DNA of 64,000 nucleotides, from contig NZ_CP102772.1 of assembly GCF_026020075.1 (NCBI RefSeq), positions 2,232,001-2,296,000 on the forward strand, in the 5' to 3' direction. The translations under genes were made by a program, and so were the position numbers. The notes beneath the pieces are model-generated. The model saw only the letters and a list, made by a program, of their open reading frames with translations. It ran no database searches and was not told the origin of the DNA. The number at the start of each line of letters is the position of its first letter. Position 1 is the first letter of the stretch. Source of the stretch: Bosea sp. NBC_00550. Lineage in GTDB: Bacteria; Pseudomonadota; Alphaproteobacteria; Rhizobiales; Beijerinckiaceae. Positions 43,955-53,961 of the stretch are shown here, one piece after another.

Positions 43955-44539
43955 CTACAGTATCAGCCTGAGTAGCGGCCGCCCCGGCTTCTGCCGGGCC
44001 ACCTCGACGAAGCCCGCGCGCAGGAACACGCTTTCCGGCCCGACATAGAGCCCCTCCGCGCTGCGCTTGTCCTGGTTATCCATGGCAGCCGCCTCGATCA
44101 GCCGCGCGCCGCTGTCCCTCGCGAACGCAACGGCTCCATCAACCAGCGCGCCGGTGACGCCCTTGCCGCGAAATCCCCTGCGCACGAAGAAGCAGGAAGC
44201 CGCCCAATTGCTGATGTCCTCGGCCGCCGCGTCCGGCAGCGGCGTCGAGGCGCGGCGCGGATTGTTCCATTCAGGGATATGCGCCCGCGGGCCAATCTGC
44301 AGCCAGCCCACGGCCTTGTCCTCCGCATAGGCCAGCACGCCCGGCGGCGGCCCGTCCCGCACCCGCTCCTCGAACAGCCGGCGCGCTCCCTCGCCGAGCA
44401 GAGGCTTGCGCAGGCGCTGCGGCATGCGGAAATGGTTGCACCAGCAGCCATAGCAGGGGCCCTGCGGGCCGAAGAGGTCCTCCAGATCGCCCCAGCGCTC
44501 CGGCGTCAACGGCCGCACGGCAAAGCTGGCATCACCCAT
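43955..44539 (-). CDS. GNAT-family N-acetyltransferase
   Basis: This protein of about 194 residues starts at 44539 (MGDASFAVRPLTPERWGDLEDLFG). A Cys-rich GPCYGCWCNHFR motif is followed by the acyl-CoA core SCFFVRRGFRGKGVTGALVDGAVAFARDSG, which contains the RxxGxG/A pyrophosphate loop. It ends with a short C-terminal strand region. This CWCxxFR subgroup of GNATs is widespread and uncharacterised. A longer open frame upstream to 44839 reads through the promoter region and is not credible. It is divergent from a LysE exporter. Confidence 0.85.
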   Translation of the reverse strand: MGDASFAVRPLTPERWGDLEDLFGPQGPCYGCWCNHFRMPQRLRKPLLGEGARRLFEERVRDGPPPGVLAYAEDKAVGWLQIGPRAHIPEWNNPRRASTPLPDAAAEDISNWAASCFFVRRGFRGKGVTGALVDGAVAFARDSGARLIEAAAMDNQDKRSAEGLYVGPESVFLRAGFVEVARQKPGRPLLRLIL

Positions 44540-44629
44540 CGCGAACCTCTCGTTTCGGCGACTGCGAAGGGACTGGACACCCGTTCGGCATCGGCAGATC
44601 ACTAGGCGATACACCCGGAGGCCCGCGCC

Positions 44630-45247
44630 ATGTCGCTCGAAGTCTATGCCGCCTATCTGCTCGCCTGCATCGTCATCATCATCGTTCCCGGTCCGACGGT
44701 CACGCTGATCATCGCCAACAGCCTGAAGCACGGTACCCGCGCTGGCCTCCTCAACGTGGCAGGAACCCAGGCCGGCCTCGCGATCATGGTCGTCGTCGCC
44801 GGCATCGGCCTCAGCTCCGTCATCGCAGCGCTCGGTCACTGGTTCGAGTGGCTGCGGCTGGCGGGCGCCGCCTACCTGATCTGGCTGGGCTGGAAGATGT
44901 TCCGTTCAGCCGGCGCAGACCTCGACGGCAGCGCCCCGACCAAGGCGCCGCGCGGCGGCTTCTTCCTGCAGGGCGCGCTGGTAGCGCTCAGCAACCCCAA
45001 GACGCTGCTGTTCTTCGGTGCCTTCTTCCCGCAGTTCCTCGACCCGGCGCGCGACCACGTAACCCAGATCGCGATCATGGGCGCGACCGCGCTGGCCTTC
45101 GCCGCGCTCAGCGACAGCGCCTATGCCGTGCTGTCCGGCCGCGCCGGCCATCTGCTCTCGCAGCGGCGCGTCCGGCTTCTGTCGAAGTTCAGCGGCGGCC
45201 TGTTGGTCGGCGGCGGCCTCTGGCTCGCCTCGACGCGGGCGAGTTGA
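44630..45247 (+). CDS. LysE/RhtB family amino-acid exporter
   Basis: This 205-residue exporter has the motif IIVPGPTVTLIIANSLKHGTRAG at the N-terminus and LAGAAYLIWLGWKMFRSAG in the middle. ALSNPKTLLFFGAFFPQFLDPARD is the third motif, and there are six hydrophobic stretches. A GGAGG ribosome site precedes the ATG. It is divergent from the GNAT gene. It is closer to the RhtB-type subgroup than the exporter between leuC and leuD. Substrate unknown. Confidence 0.9.
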   Translation: MSLEVYAAYLLACIVIIIVPGPTVTLIIANSLKHGTRAGLLNVAGTQAGLAIMVVVAGIGLSSVIAALGHWFEWLRLAGAAYLIWLGWKMFRSAGADLDGSAPTKAPRGGFFLQGALVALSNPKTLLFFGAFFPQFLDPARDHVTQIAIMGATALAFAALSDSAYAVLSGRAGHLLSQRRVRLLSKFSGGLLVGGGLWLASTRAS

Positions 45248-45260
45248 GCAGACGCCGCCC

Positions 45261-45956
45261 TTACCAGGCGATCTTTTCGCCCGTGTAGTCGCGGAAGCTG
45301 TTGGTCTCGGCCATGCCGGAGGCGTCGATGGTGAGGATCAGCCCGCCTGCGCTTTCGGCAGGGGTGATGTCGGCCCCGCCGCCGCCCATGTCGGTCTGGA
45401 CCCAGCCCGGATGGAACAGCAGCACGCTGACATTGCGCTCGCGCACCGCGTTGCCGAACACGACCATCGCCATGTTCACCGCAGCTTTCGACGAGCGATA
45501 GATCAGCGCATTGCCGGGATTGGCGGCGATCGAGCCCATGCGGCTGGAGATCGTCGCGATCTTGCGCGCCTGCCCGGCCTCTATATTGGGTAGGAAGGCC
45601 TGCGCGACCCGCACCGGAGAATAGACATTGACCTCGAAGACCTCGCGCCATTCGTCGAAATCGACATCGAGCCCGCTCTGCCGGTCGCGCGGGCCGTAGA
45701 GGCCGGCATTGTTGAGGAGAACATCCACCGGGCGCCCCGCCAGCGCGTTCTTGGCGGCCGCCACGCTCTTGTCGGAGGTGACATCGAGTTCGAGCGGCGT
45801 CAGCGCCCCGGCATGTTCGGCTGCGAGATCGCCCAGCGCCCCGCCCCGGGGGTTGCGCGCCGCGGCGACGACATGGTCGCCTCGCCGCAGCAATGCGTTG
45901 GTGAGCGCGAGCCCGATGCCGCGATTGGCACCGGTGATCATCCAGGTCTGGGGCAT
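45261..45956 (-). CDS. Short-chain dehydrogenase/reductase
   Basis: This SDR of about 231 residues starts MPQTWMITGANRGIGLALTNALL. LNNAGLYGPR, the catalytic Ser in ATISSRMGSI and YRSSKAAVNMAM with the Tyr-x3-Lys pair are all present. It most resembles the C-factor/sniffer-like subgroup, which is shorter at the C-terminus. I take 45956 because GGAGA precedes it; the in-frame ATG at 45968 is four codons earlier. It is convergent with the LysE exporter, 13 bp away. Confidence 0.87.
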   Translation of the reverse strand: MPQTWMITGANRGIGLALTNALLRRGDHVVAAARNPRGGALGDLAAEHAGALTPLELDVTSDKSVAAAKNALAGRPVDVLLNNAGLYGPRDRQSGLDVDFDEWREVFEVNVYSPVRVAQAFLPNIEAGQARKIATISSRMGSIAANPGNALIYRSSKAAVNMAMVVFGNAVRERNVSVLLFHPGWVQTDMGGGGADITPAESAGGLILTIDASGMAETNSFRDYTGEKIAW

Positions 45957-45990
45957 GTCCGTCTCCATGGTCGAGAGACGGAGCTAAGCC

Positions 45991-48900
45991 TCAACCCTCG
46001 GCTTTTCCATAGCCCCCGGCCGTCGGCGTGATCACCGTCACCGCTTCCCCGGCCTGCAGCAGCGTCTGGTCGGACGGCTTCAGCTCCTCGATCGCGCCGG
46101 AAAGCCTGCGCACCAGCGTCTTGCCGAGCTGGCCGGGCTCGCCGCCCTTCACGCCGAAGGGCCTCACCTTCCGGTGCGAGGCGAGGATCGCGCAATCCAT
46201 CGTCTTGAGAAAACGGATGGTGCGGCTGGTGCCGTCGCCCGCCGTCCATTCGCCCTTGCCGCCGGAACCGGCGCGGATGTGGAAATCCTCCAGCACGACG
46301 GGGAAGCGCGTCTCCAGTATCTCCGGATCGGTGAGCCGCGAATTGGTCATGTGGACATGCACGCCCGACGTGCCGTTGAAGCCCGGCCCCGCCGGCGAGC
46401 CCGAGCAGATCGTCTCGTAATACTGATACTGGTCGTTGCCGAAGGTGAGGTTGTTCATCGTGCCCTGCGAGCAGGACATCGCCTGGAGCGCCCCGAACAG
46501 CGTGTTCGTCACCGCCTGCGACACCTCGACATTGCCCGCGACGACGGCCGCCGGATAGCGCGGTGCCAGCATCGAGCCCTCCGGCACGACGATTTTGATC
46601 GGCCTGAGGCAGCCGGCGTTCATAGGGATGGCATCGTCGACCATGACGCGGAAGACATAGAGCACGGCGGCGCGGGTGACGGGCGCCGGCGCGTTGAAAT
46701 TGTCCGGCCGCTGCTCGGAGGTGCCGGTGAAATCGACCGTTGCCTCGCGCTTCTCGCGGTCGATGGTGATCTTCACCTTGATCGCGCAGCCCTGGTCCAT
46801 CGGGTAGGTGAATTCGGAATCGTGCAGCTTGGTCAAAAGCCGCGCCACGCTCTCGGCCGCATTGTCCTGCACGTGGCCCATATAGGCCTGCACGACATCG
46901 AGGCCGAAGGAGCCGATCATCTTCTTCAGCTCCGCCACGCCCTTCTCGTTGGCGGCGATCTGCGCCTTCAGGTCGTTGACGTTCTGCACGACGTTGCGCA
47001 CCGGATAGCGCGCCCCGGTCAGGAGCTTGACGAGGTCTTCCTCGCAGAAGCGGCCCTGATCGACGATCTTGAAGTTGTCGATATAGACGCCCTCTTCCTC
47101 GATGTTCGTCGCCAGCGGCGACATCGAGCCCGGCGCCGTGCCGCCGACATCGGCATGGTGGCCGCGGCTCGCCACCCAGAACAGGATGTCCCTGTCCTCG
47201 GCATCGAAGACCGGCGTGCAGACCGTGATATCCGGCAGATGCGTGCCGCCATTATAGGGCGCGTTGAGGCAATAGACGTCGCCCGGCTTGATGACCGGAT
47301 TGTTGGCGATCACCGTCTCGACCGAACGATCCATCGAGCCGAGATGCACCGGCATGTGCGGCGCATTGGCGACGAGCGCGCTGGTCTGGTCGAACACTGC
47401 GCAGGAGAAGTCGAGCCGCTCCTTGATGTTCACGGAATAGGCGGTGTTCTGCAGCGTCACGCCCATCTGCTCGGCGATCGACATGAACAGGTTGTTGAAG
47501 ATCTCGAGCATCACCGGATCGGCCTTGGTGCCGATCGCCGCCAGCTGCACCAACGCCTTGCTACGCACGAGGACGAGATGGTCCTTGGCCGTGAGTTTGG
47601 CGCTCCAGCCATCCTCGACGACGACGGTCTGGTTGGGTTCGATGATGATTGCCGGCCCCGCGACGCTCTGGCCGGGCCTGATCGCTTCGCGCCGGACGAT
47701 GGCGGCATCGTGCCATTCGCCCTTGGAGAACAGCCGCGTGCGCTCGGCGATCGCCGGCTCGCCAGCCTCTTCCGCGACTGAGGCCTCCTCGAACTTGGCG
47801 CCGCCACCGACCGCCTCGACCTCGACCGCTTCGACGACCAGCGCCTTGGTCTCGTCCATGAAGCCGAAGCGCGCCTTGTGCGCAGTCTGGAAGGCCTCCT
47901 GCATCGCAGCCCGTGTCCCAGCCGGGACCGCGATCGCGGTGTCGGTGCCGGCGTAACGGATATGGGCTCTGGTATGGATGGCGATGTCGCCCGCGGCCAC
48001 ACCCTGCCCCGCGACCTCCGAACGGGTCTCGGCAGCGAGCTTCCCGGCCACGGCCTCGATCGCTGCTTTCGCCTCGCCATCGAGCGGGACATCCAGCGCC
48101 GCCGTCCGCGTCGAGCGGATTTCGGCGAGGCCCATGCCATAGGCCGAGAGCAGCCCGGAGAAGGGATGCAGCAGCACCGTCTTGATGCCGAGCGCATCGG
48201 CGACGAGGCAGGCATGCTGCCCGCCGGCACCGCCGAAGGAATTCAGCGCATAGCGGGTGATGTCGTAGCCGCGCTGGACCGAGATCTTCTTGATCGCCTC
48301 GGCCATGTTGGCGACCGCGATCTGGATGAAGCCGTCCGCGACCTCCTCGGCCGAGCGGCCGTCACCGACCTCCGCCGCAAGCGTCGCAAACTTGGCCCGC
48401 ACCGTCTCGACGTCGAGCGGCGCATCCTGCTTCGGCCCGAAGATCGCCGGGAAATAGGACGGGATCAGCTTGCCGACCATGACGTTGGCGTCGGTCACCG
48501 CGAGCGGCCCGCCGCGGCGATAGGCGGCCGGACCGGGATTGGCGCCGGCCGAATCCGGGCCGACGCGGAAGCGCGCGCCGTCATAGTGGAGAATGGAGCC
48601 GCCGCCGGCCGCGACCGTATGGATCAGCATCATCGGCGCGCGCATGCGCACGCCGGCGACCTCGGTCTCGAAGGCGCGCTCATACTCGCCGTCGAAATGC
48701 GCGACGTCGGTCGAGGTCCCTCCCATATCGAAGCCGATCACCTCGGCGAAGCCGGCCGAGCGGCCGGTCTCGGCAAGACCGACGACGCCGCCGGCAGGGC
48801 CCGACAGGATCGCATCCTTGCCCTGGAACAGCTCGGCGGCGGTGAGACCGCCCGAGGACATCATGAACATCAGTCGCGCGCCGGTGCGGGCGACATCGAG

Positions 48901-49590
48901 TTCCTCCGAAACCTGCTGCACATAGCGGCCAAGGATCGGCGAGAGATAGGCATCGACCACGGCGGTGTCGCCACGCCCGACCAGCTTGATCAGCGGCGAG
49001 ACCTCATGGCTGACGGACACCTGCGGAAAGCCGATCTCGCGGGCGATGCGCGCCGCCGCCTGCTCATGCGCCGCATAGCGATAGCCGTGCATGAAGACGA
49101 TGGCGACGGCGCGAAAACCGGCATCGTACTGCGCCTGCAGCGCCGCGCGGACCGTCGCCTCGTCAAGCGCGTGCTCGATCGTGCCGTCGGCGAGCACACG
49201 CTCCTCGACTTCCAGCACGTCTTCATAGAGCTGCTCCGGCTTGACGATCTCCTTGGCGAAGATGTCGGGCCGCGCCTGGTAGCCGATGCGCAGCGCGTCG
49301 CGGAAACCCTTGGTGGTGACGAGCAGCGTGCGGTCGCCCTTGCGCTCCAGCAGCGCATTGGTGGCGACGGTCGTGCCCATCCTGACCTCGCCGACCGCAC
49401 CGGCAGGGATCGCCTCGCCCGCCTTCAGACCGAGCAGGTCGCGGATTCCCTGAACGGCCGCGTCGCGATAAGCGCCGGGATTTTCGGAGAGCAGCTTCCT
49501 GGCATGGAGATTGCCAGCCGGATCACGTCCGATCACGTCGGTGAAGGTGCCGCCGCGATCGATCCAGAAGTCCCAACACGCCGCCGACAT
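45991..49590 (-). CDS. 5-oxoprolinase / hydantoinase, HyuA-HyuB fusion
   Basis: This 1199-residue protein joins the two halves of the ATP-dependent oxoprolinase family. HyuA (about 1-680) starts [17 protein letters not shown] and contains [21 protein letters not shown] and [22 protein letters not shown]. HyuB (about 690-1199) begins [38 protein letters not shown] and includes [20 protein letters not shown] and [22 protein letters not shown]. It opens 5-oxoproline or a related hydantoin/lactam with ATP. It is divergent from a TRAP transporter operon across a shared control region, which suggests uptake and hydrolysis of the same compound. Confidence 0.92.
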   Translation of the reverse strand: MSAACWDFWIDRGGTFTDVIGRDPAGNLHARKLLSENPGAYRDAAVQGIRDLLGLKAGEAIPAGAVGEVRMGTTVATNALLERKGDRTLLVTTKGFRDALRIGYQARPDIFAKEIVKPEQLYEDVLEVEERVLADGTIEHALDEATVRAALQAQYDAGFRAVAIVFMHGYRYAAHEQAAARIAREIGFPQVSVSHEVSPLIKLVGRGDTAVVDAYLSPILGRYVQQVSEELDVARTGARLMFMMSSGGLTAAELFQGKDAILSGPAGGVVGLAETGRSAGFAEVIGFDMGGTSTDVAHFDGEYERAFETEVAGVRMRAPMMLIHTVAAGGGSILHYDGARFRVGPDSAGANPGPAAYRRGGPLAVTDANVMVGKLIPSYFPAIFGPKQDAPLDVETVRAKFATLAAEVGDGRSAEEVADGFIQIAVANMAEAIKKISVQRGYDITRYALNSFGGAGGQHACLVADALGIKTVLLHPFSGLLSAYGMGLAEIRSTRTAALDVPLDGEAKAAIEAVAGKLAAETRSEVAGQGVAAGDIAIHTRAHIRYAGTDTAIAVPAGTRAAMQEAFQTAHKARFGFMDETKALVVEAVEVEAVGGGAKFEEASVAEEAGEPAIAERTRLFSKGEWHDAAIVRREAIRPGQSVAGPAIIIEPNQTVVVEDGWSAKLTAKDHLVLVRSKALVQLAAIGTKADPVMLEIFNNLFMSIAEQMGVTLQNTAYSVNIKERLDFSCAVFDQTSALVANAPHMPVHLGSMDRSVETVIANNPVIKPGDVYCLNAPYNGGTHLPDITVCTPVFDAEDRDILFWVASRGHHADVGGTAPGSMSPLATNIEEEGVYIDNFKIVDQGRFCEEDLVKLLTGARYPVRNVVQNVNDLKAQIAANEKGVAELKKMIGSFGLDVVQAYMGHVQDNAAESVARLLTKLHDSEFTYPMDQGCAIKVKITIDREKREATVDFTGTSEQRPDNFNAPAPVTRAAVLYVFRVMVDDAIPMNAGCLRPIKIVVPEGSMLAPRYPAAVVAGNVEVSQAVTNTLFGALQAMSCSQGTMNNLTFGNDQYQYYETICSGSPAGPGFNGTSGVHVHMTNSRLTDPEILETRFPVVLEDFHIRAGSGGKGEWTAGDGTSRTIRFLKTMDCAILASHRKVRPFGVKGGEPGQLGKTLVRRLSGAIEELKPSDQTLLQAGEAVTVITPTAGGYGKAEG

Positions 49591-49636
49591 CAGACGTTCT
49601 CCCCACCGTCATGCCAGCGACGGGTCACGCTGACGT

Positions 49637-49648
49637 TTTATCGATAAA
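49637..49648. promoter_or_regulatory. Candidate operator between oxoprolinase and TRAP genes
   Basis: A perfect 12-bp palindrome, TTTATCGATAAA, is followed by related TCGAT pieces (tcgtcgatga). It lies 46 bp upstream of the oxoprolinase start and 14 bp upstream of the -35 box of the TRAP promoter, so one bound dimer could control both directions. The winged-helix regulator at 52876 is a candidate partner. Confidence 0.55.
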
Positions 49649-49662
49649 TCGTCGATGAGTTA

Positions 49663-49690
49663 TTGACAAGACAATTTCGGCGGCTACCAT
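49663..49690 (+). promoter_or_regulatory. Candidate sigma-70 promoter for the TRAP operon
   Basis: A consensus TTGACA is followed after 16 bp by TACCAT. It lies immediately downstream of the TTTATCGATAAA palindrome and about 125 bp before the first TRAP gene. Confidence 0.5.
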
Positions 49691-49813
49691 CCCGATTGTG
49701 GCTGGAACATGGCTGAGGGGCCGGGCCGGCACGAAAGCGGAGAATGCGACGATGCGAGCAGTCCTGGCAATCGGGCGCTCATGCGCCACTCACCGGCGGG
49801 AGCGGCGCGCGCC

Positions 49814-50362
49814 ATGATTCGCCGCACGCTCGACGCGCTCTACCTCTGGGCCGGCTACGCGGCCGGGGTCTTCCTCATCCTGATCTTCGTGCTGATGATG
49901 CTGATGTCGATCGGCCGCGAGATCGGCCTCAACATCCCCGCCGGCGACGATTTCACCTCTTGGTGTATGGCGGCGATGGCCTTTCTCGGGCTCGCGCACA
50001 CCTTCAAATCCGGCGACATGATCCGCGTCGGATTGCTGATCGACCATTTCAAGGGCCGCAAGCGCTGGTTCTTCGAGGTGTTCTCGCTGGTGCTCGGCCT
50101 CGGCTTCTCCGGCTTCTTCGCCTGGCATGCCGCAGTGATGACCTGGCAGTCCTGGGAGTTCAACGACATCGCCGGCGGCGTCGTGCCGATGCCGCTCTGG
50201 ATTCCGCAGCTCGGCTATTCCGGCGGCCTCGTCATCCTCTTCATCGCGATGGCGGACGAGTTCGTCCATGTCGTGATCCGCGGCCAGGAGCCGCGCTACG
50301 AGAAGCCGCCCGCGCAATCCGACGAGGAAATCGTCGAGCGCGCCATGGCGAGCGGAGTGTAA
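49814..50362 (+). CDS. TRAP transporter small membrane subunit (DctQ type)
   Basis: This protein of about 182 residues has four membrane helices and the DctQ features WAGYAAGVFLILIFVLMMLMSIGREI and AFLGLAHTFKSGDMIRVGLLID, with FVHVVIRGQEPR near the end. It pairs with the large subunit immediately downstream (4 bp) to move the ligand delivered by the solute-binding protein. ATG 49814 starts at the first helix; in-frame ATGs at 49781 and 49709 add an unstructured leader. The ribosome site is modest. Confidence 0.88.
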   Translation: MIRRTLDALYLWAGYAAGVFLILIFVLMMLMSIGREIGLNIPAGDDFTSWCMAAMAFLGLAHTFKSGDMIRVGLLIDHFKGRKRWFFEVFSLVLGLGFSGFFAWHAAVMTWQSWEFNDIAGGVVPMPLWIPQLGYSGGLVILFIAMADEFVHVVIRGQEPRYEKPPAQSDEEIVERAMASGV

Positions 50363-50366
50363 CGCC

Positions 50367-51677
50367 ATGGCGATGATCGAGATATCCGGGCTTCTGCTCC
50401 TGCTGCTCGTCGTCTTCCTGGCCGGCGGCGTCTGGATCGCCATCTCGCTGATGGCCTGCGGCTGGGTGGCGATGCAGTTCGTCGGCGGCGGCATCCCGGC
50501 CGGCTCCGTGCTGGCCACGACGATCTGGGGCAACAGCGCCTCCTGGACGCTGGCCGCGCTGCCGCTCTTCATCTGGATGGGCGAGATCCTCTACCGCACG
50601 AAGCTCTCCGAGGAGATGTTTCGCGGCCTCGCGCCCTGGCTCAACTGGCTGCCGGGCCGGCTGATGCACGTCAACGTGCTCGCCTGCGGCATCTTCGGCT
50701 CGGTTTCCGGCTCCTCGGCCGCGACCTGCGCCACCGTCGCCAAGATCGCCCTGCCGGAGCTGAAGAAGCGCGGCTACAACGAGAAGGTCGCGCTGGGCTC
50801 GCTGGCCGGCGCCGGCACGCTCGGCATCCTGATCCCGCCCTCGATCACCATGGTGGTCTATGCGGTGGCGGCCAACGTCTCGATCATCCAGATCTTCCTC
50901 GCCGGCTTCCTGCCGGGCCTGCTCGTGATGGTGCTCTATTCCGGCTACATCGCCATCTGGCACATGCTGAACCCCAGCCAGTCGCCGCCGCCAGAGCCGA
51001 AGATGAGCCTGCGCGAGAAGCTGCGGGAATCGGCGCAGCTCGTCCCCTGCATGCTGCTCATCCTCCTCGTCTTCCTGTCGCTGCTGCTCGGCTGGGCGAC
51101 CGCGACGGAATGCGCCGCCTGGGGCGTGCTCGGCTCCTTCGGCATCGCCTGGTGGTCGGGCACGCTGACCAGGGAGGCGTTCTGGCAGAGCGTGATGGGC
51201 ACGACCCGCATCACCTGCATGATCATGCTGATCCTGGCTGGCGCCTCCTTCATGTCGACCTCGATGGCCTATACCGGCATTCCGGCGGCGCTGGCCGCCT
51301 GGGTCGACAGCCTGCACCTCTCGCCCTACGCGCTGATCGCGGCGTTGACGGTGATGTACATCGTGCTCGGCACGGCGCTCGACGGCATCTCGATGATCGT
51401 GCTGACCACCGCGATCGTCATCCCGATGATCAAGACCGCCGGCTTCGATCTGGTCTGGTTCGGCATCTTTCTCGTGCTGATCGTCGAGATGGCCGAGGTC
51501 TCGCCGCCGGTCGGCTTCAACCTCTTCGTCCTGCAGACCATGTCCGGCAAGGATTCGAATACGGTCGCGCTGGCGGCGCTGCCGTTCTTCTTCCTGCTGG
51601 TCGCCGCCGTCGCGATCATCACCATCTTCCCGCAGATCGTGATGGTCTTGCCCCAGATGGCCTTTCCGCCTCAATGA
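50367..51677 (+). CDS. TRAP transporter large permease subunit (DctM type)
   Basis: This 436-residue, multi-helix permease performs sodium-driven uptake. Family landmarks are ALPLFIWMGEILYRTKLSEEM, VLACGIFGSVSGSSAATCATVAKIALPEL, LAGAGTLGILIPPSITMVVYAV and VSPPVGFNLFVLQTM near the end. There are about 12 hydrophobic segments. It is second in the order DctQ-DctM-DctP. The binding protein follows after 35 bp. Confidence 0.93.
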   Translation: MAMIEISGLLLLLLVVFLAGGVWIAISLMACGWVAMQFVGGGIPAGSVLATTIWGNSASWTLAALPLFIWMGEILYRTKLSEEMFRGLAPWLNWLPGRLMHVNVLACGIFGSVSGSSAATCATVAKIALPELKKRGYNEKVALGSLAGAGTLGILIPPSITMVVYAVAANVSIIQIFLAGFLPGLLVMVLYSGYIAIWHMLNPSQSPPPEPKMSLREKLRESAQLVPCMLLILLVFLSLLLGWATATECAAWGVLGSFGIAWWSGTLTREAFWQSVMGTTRITCMIMLILAGASFMSTSMAYTGIPAALAAWVDSLHLSPYALIAALTVMYIVLGTALDGISMIVLTTAIVIPMIKTAGFDLVWFGIFLVLIVEMAEVSPPVGFNLFVLQTMSGKDSNTVALAALPFFFLLVAAVAIITIFPQIVMVLPQMAFPPQ

Positions 51678-51712
51678 TACCGCATCAAAACCAAGGGAAC
51701 GGAGACAAGACC

Positions 51713-52708
51713 ATGCATCGCAAGGACTTCATCAAGGGCCTTCTCGTCGCCGGCGTCGCCGCCGGGGCGCTCGCTTTCGGATCGCTCGGCGCGGCGGCTC
51801 AGACCAAGTGGAACCTGCCCAACGCCTATCCGGCGGATAACCCGCACACGGAAAACCTCGTCCTCTTCGCCAAGGATGTCGAGGCGGCCACCGGCGGCAA
51901 GCTGTCGATCACGGTCCACGCCAATGCCGCGCTGTTCAAGGCGCCGGAGATCAAGCGCGCCGTCCAGACCGGCCAGGCCCAGATGGGCGAGATCCTGATG
52001 TCGATCCATGAGAACGAGGATCCGGTCTACGGCATCGACGTCGTGCCCTTCCTGGCCACGAGCTTCGCCGACTCGCGCAAGCTCTACACAGCCTCCAAGG
52101 CCGCGATCGAGAAGAAGCTCGATTCACAGGGTATCAAGCTGCTCTTCATGGTCCCCTGGGCACCGCAGGGCGTCTACGCCAAGAAGGACATCAACACGAT
52201 CGAGGACATGAAGGGGCTGAAGTGGCGCTCCTACAATGTCGGCACCGCCCGCCTCGGCGAATTGCTCGGCATGCAGTCCGTGACGATCCAGGCGGCCGAG
52301 CTGCCGCAGGCGCTGGCGACCGGCGTCGTCAACTCGTTCATGTCGTCCGGCGGCACCGGCTACGATTCCAAGGTCTGGGAGTCGCTGACGCATTTCTACG
52401 ACACGCAGGCCTGGATCCCGAAGGATGCCACCTTCGTCAACAAGGCGGCCTTCAACGCCCTCGACCAGGCGACGCAGGACGCAATCCTGAAATCTGCCGC
52501 CGCTGCCGAGGAGCGCGGCTGGAAGATGTGGCAGGAGAAGGCCGGCTGGTATCTCGACCAGCTCAAGGCCAAGGGCATGAAGGTACAGGCGCCCTCGCCC
52601 GAACTGGCCGCGGGCTTCAAGAAGGCCGGCGACACCCTGACCGCCGACTGGCTGAAGAAGGCCGGCGCCGATGGCCAGGCGATCGTCGACGCCTATAAGA
52701 AGATGTGA
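51713..52708 (+). CDS. TRAP transporter solute-binding protein (DctP type)
   Basis: This protein of about 331 residues has a signal peptide (FIKGLLVAGVAAGALAFGSLGAAAQ). It then has the DctP pattern KWNLPNAYPADNPHTENLVLFAKDVEAATGGKL, FLATSFADSRKLY and GLKWRSYNVGTARLGELLG, where the conserved Arg binds the ligand carboxylate. A basic-residue-poor C-terminus ends VDAYKKM. A ggagac ribosome site precedes the ATG. The neighbouring oxoprolinase suggests a cyclic amide such as pyroglutamate or a hydantoin as ligand; this is inference. Confidence 0.92.
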   Translation: MHRKDFIKGLLVAGVAAGALAFGSLGAAAQTKWNLPNAYPADNPHTENLVLFAKDVEAATGGKLSITVHANAALFKAPEIKRAVQTGQAQMGEILMSIHENEDPVYGIDVVPFLATSFADSRKLYTASKAAIEKKLDSQGIKLLFMVPWAPQGVYAKKDINTIEDMKGLKWRSYNVGTARLGELLGMQSVTIQAAELPQALATGVVNSFMSSGGTGYDSKVWESLTHFYDTQAWIPKDATFVNKAAFNALDQATQDAILKSAAAAEERGWKMWQEKAGWYLDQLKAKGMKVQAPSPELAAGFKKAGDTLTADWLKKAGADGQAIVDAYKKM

Positions 52709-52744
52709 GGCGGGCCAACTCGCCACAGGTCAAATCGAGATAGC

Positions 52745-52846
52745 GGTCATCACGGGCGACCGGAGGGAGACCCGGGATCCATGCCGGAACGGTTCAGGCA
52801 TGGGTCCCGGATCGGCGCCGCTATCGCGGCTTGTCCGGGATGACCG
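52745..52846. repeat. Dispersed palindrome (GTCATCACGGGC...GTCCGGGATGACC)
   Basis: The element starts cggtcatcacgggcgaccgg and ends cggcttgtccgggatgacc. Internal cccgggatccatgcc and ggcatgggtcccgg are inverted complements. It lies between the TRAP binding-protein gene and the winged-helix regulator, and its right half closely matches the copy at 6574. Confidence 0.78.
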
Positions 52847-52875
52847 CGCGTTTTTATTCAGGATAATGGAGCGCG

Positions 52876-53400
52876 ATGACCTCTCCCGCCCCCGACCACC
52901 TCGGTCCGATCGTCTCCTCCGGCCACCTTGCCGCGGGCGCCTTGCCGGCGCTGTCGGAGTTCGAGTTCGCGCTGAGCATGACGGTGCACGCTTTCCAGCG
53001 CTGGATGATCCGCTGCATGGCGGCCGCCGGGGTGCCGGACCTGTCGCCGCTCGACGTCCTTGTCCTGCACAACGTCAATCATCGCAGCAAGCCGAAGCGG
53101 CTCGCCGATATCTGCCTTGTCCTCAACATCGAGGACACGCATCTGGTGAACTATTCGCTGAAGAAGCTGGAGCGGCTGAAGCTGCTCAAGGGCGGGCGCA
53201 AGGGCAAGGAGAAGACCGTGGAGGTCACTCCGGCCGGCGAGGAGGCCTGCCGGCGCTATGCCCAGATCCGCGAGCAGCTTCTGGTCAAATCCGTCCGGGC
53301 CAGCGGCGCAGATTCCGAGCGGCTGTCGGAGATCGCCGCCGCGATGCGCTCCCTCTCCGGCCAGTACGACCAGGCGGCACGGGCGGCGGCGAGCCTGTAG
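52876..53400 (+). CDS. MarR-like winged-helix DNA-binding protein
   Basis: This 174-residue predicted regulator has a helical dimerisation N-terminus (FEFALSMTVHAFQRWMIRCMAAAG) and a winged helix (LSPLDVLVLHNVNHRSKPKRLADICLVLNIEDTHLVNYSLKKLERLKLLKGG). The wing is GKEKTVEVTPAGEEACR. It belongs to a MarR-related group often encoded near TRAP or amidohydrolase genes. It probably controls the oxoprolinase/TRAP unit upstream, although a repeat separates them. Ligand unknown. Confidence 0.82.
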   Translation: MTSPAPDHLGPIVSSGHLAAGALPALSEFEFALSMTVHAFQRWMIRCMAAAGVPDLSPLDVLVLHNVNHRSKPKRLADICLVLNIEDTHLVNYSLKKLERLKLLKGGRKGKEKTVEVTPAGEEACRRYAQIREQLLVKSVRASGADSERLSEIAAAMRSLSGQYDQAARAAASL

Positions 53401-53403
53401 GTC

Positions 53404-53961
53404 TCAGGCCGAACCGCCCTGTTCCGGCAGATCGGCATAGCGCGCCGCATAGTCCGCCTCCAACTTCTGGTGGCGCGACCAGAATCCGCGCCTCGGGCTG
53501 CCCGTGAGCAGGTCCTCCAGCAGGCCGAGATGCATGTGCCAGCCGCCGGAAACGCTGGTCATCTCCGCCTTGCTGCCGAGCTTGCGATGGGTCAGCACCA
53601 GCAGGACCTTGTCGCCCTGCGGCGAGAGAGCGAATTCCACCTCGGATTCCGGCTCGTCCCCGCCGCCCCAGGTGAAGGCGATGAGACGCGGCGGTTCGTA
53701 GCGGGTGATCGTCCCGGTCGAGGGCCAGCCGTTCTCGTGCATCTCGCGATAGGCCTCGGGCGGCGCCTCGTCCGTGATCTGCGAATGCTTGAACAGCATC
53801 TGGGTGCGCCCGCCGACACGCAGATCGAAGGGCCCGGAAGCGAGCCAGCGCCCGCGCTTCTCCGACTCGGTGATATAGGCCCAGACACGTTCGACCGGCC
53901 CGGGCAGCAGGCGCTCGAAACGCACCGCCCCGCTTTCCAGCACAACGCCATATTCGCTCAT
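53404..53961 (-). CDS. SRPBCC / AHSA1-family protein
   Basis: This 185-residue START/SRPBCC-fold protein (activator of Hsp90 ATPase homologue 1-like) has a hydrophobic ligand cavity. Typical motifs are FERLLPGPVERVWAYITESEKRGRW, the TRYEPPRLIAFTWGG strand and GGWHMHLGLLEDLLTG near the C-terminus. Its ATG overlaps the ArsR stop by 3 bp, forming an ArsR-SRPBCC pair. That pairing is very common in bacteria, where ArsR represses the SRPBCC gene. The ligand is unknown. Confidence 0.9.
   Translation of the reverse strand: MSEYGVVLESGAVRFERLLPGPVERVWAYITESEKRGRWLASGPFDLRVGGRTQMLFKHSQITDEAPPEAYREMHENGWPSTGTITRYEPPRLIAFTWGGGDEPESEVEFALSPQGDKVLLVLTHRKLGSKAEMTSVSGGWHMHLGLLEDLLTGSPRRGFWSRHQKLEADYAARYADLPEQGGSA

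Noticed and set aside
47878..49647. Plus-strand open frame opposite the oxoprolinase
   Set aside because: Antisense shadow; composition dominated by Arg, Asp, Gly and His, no motif, whereas the minus strand encodes a full-length HyuAB fusion.
50241..51674. Minus-strand frame opposite the DctM gene
   Set aside because: Antisense shadow with repeated His/Asp/Arg/Gln runs; the plus strand encodes an unmistakable TRAP permease.
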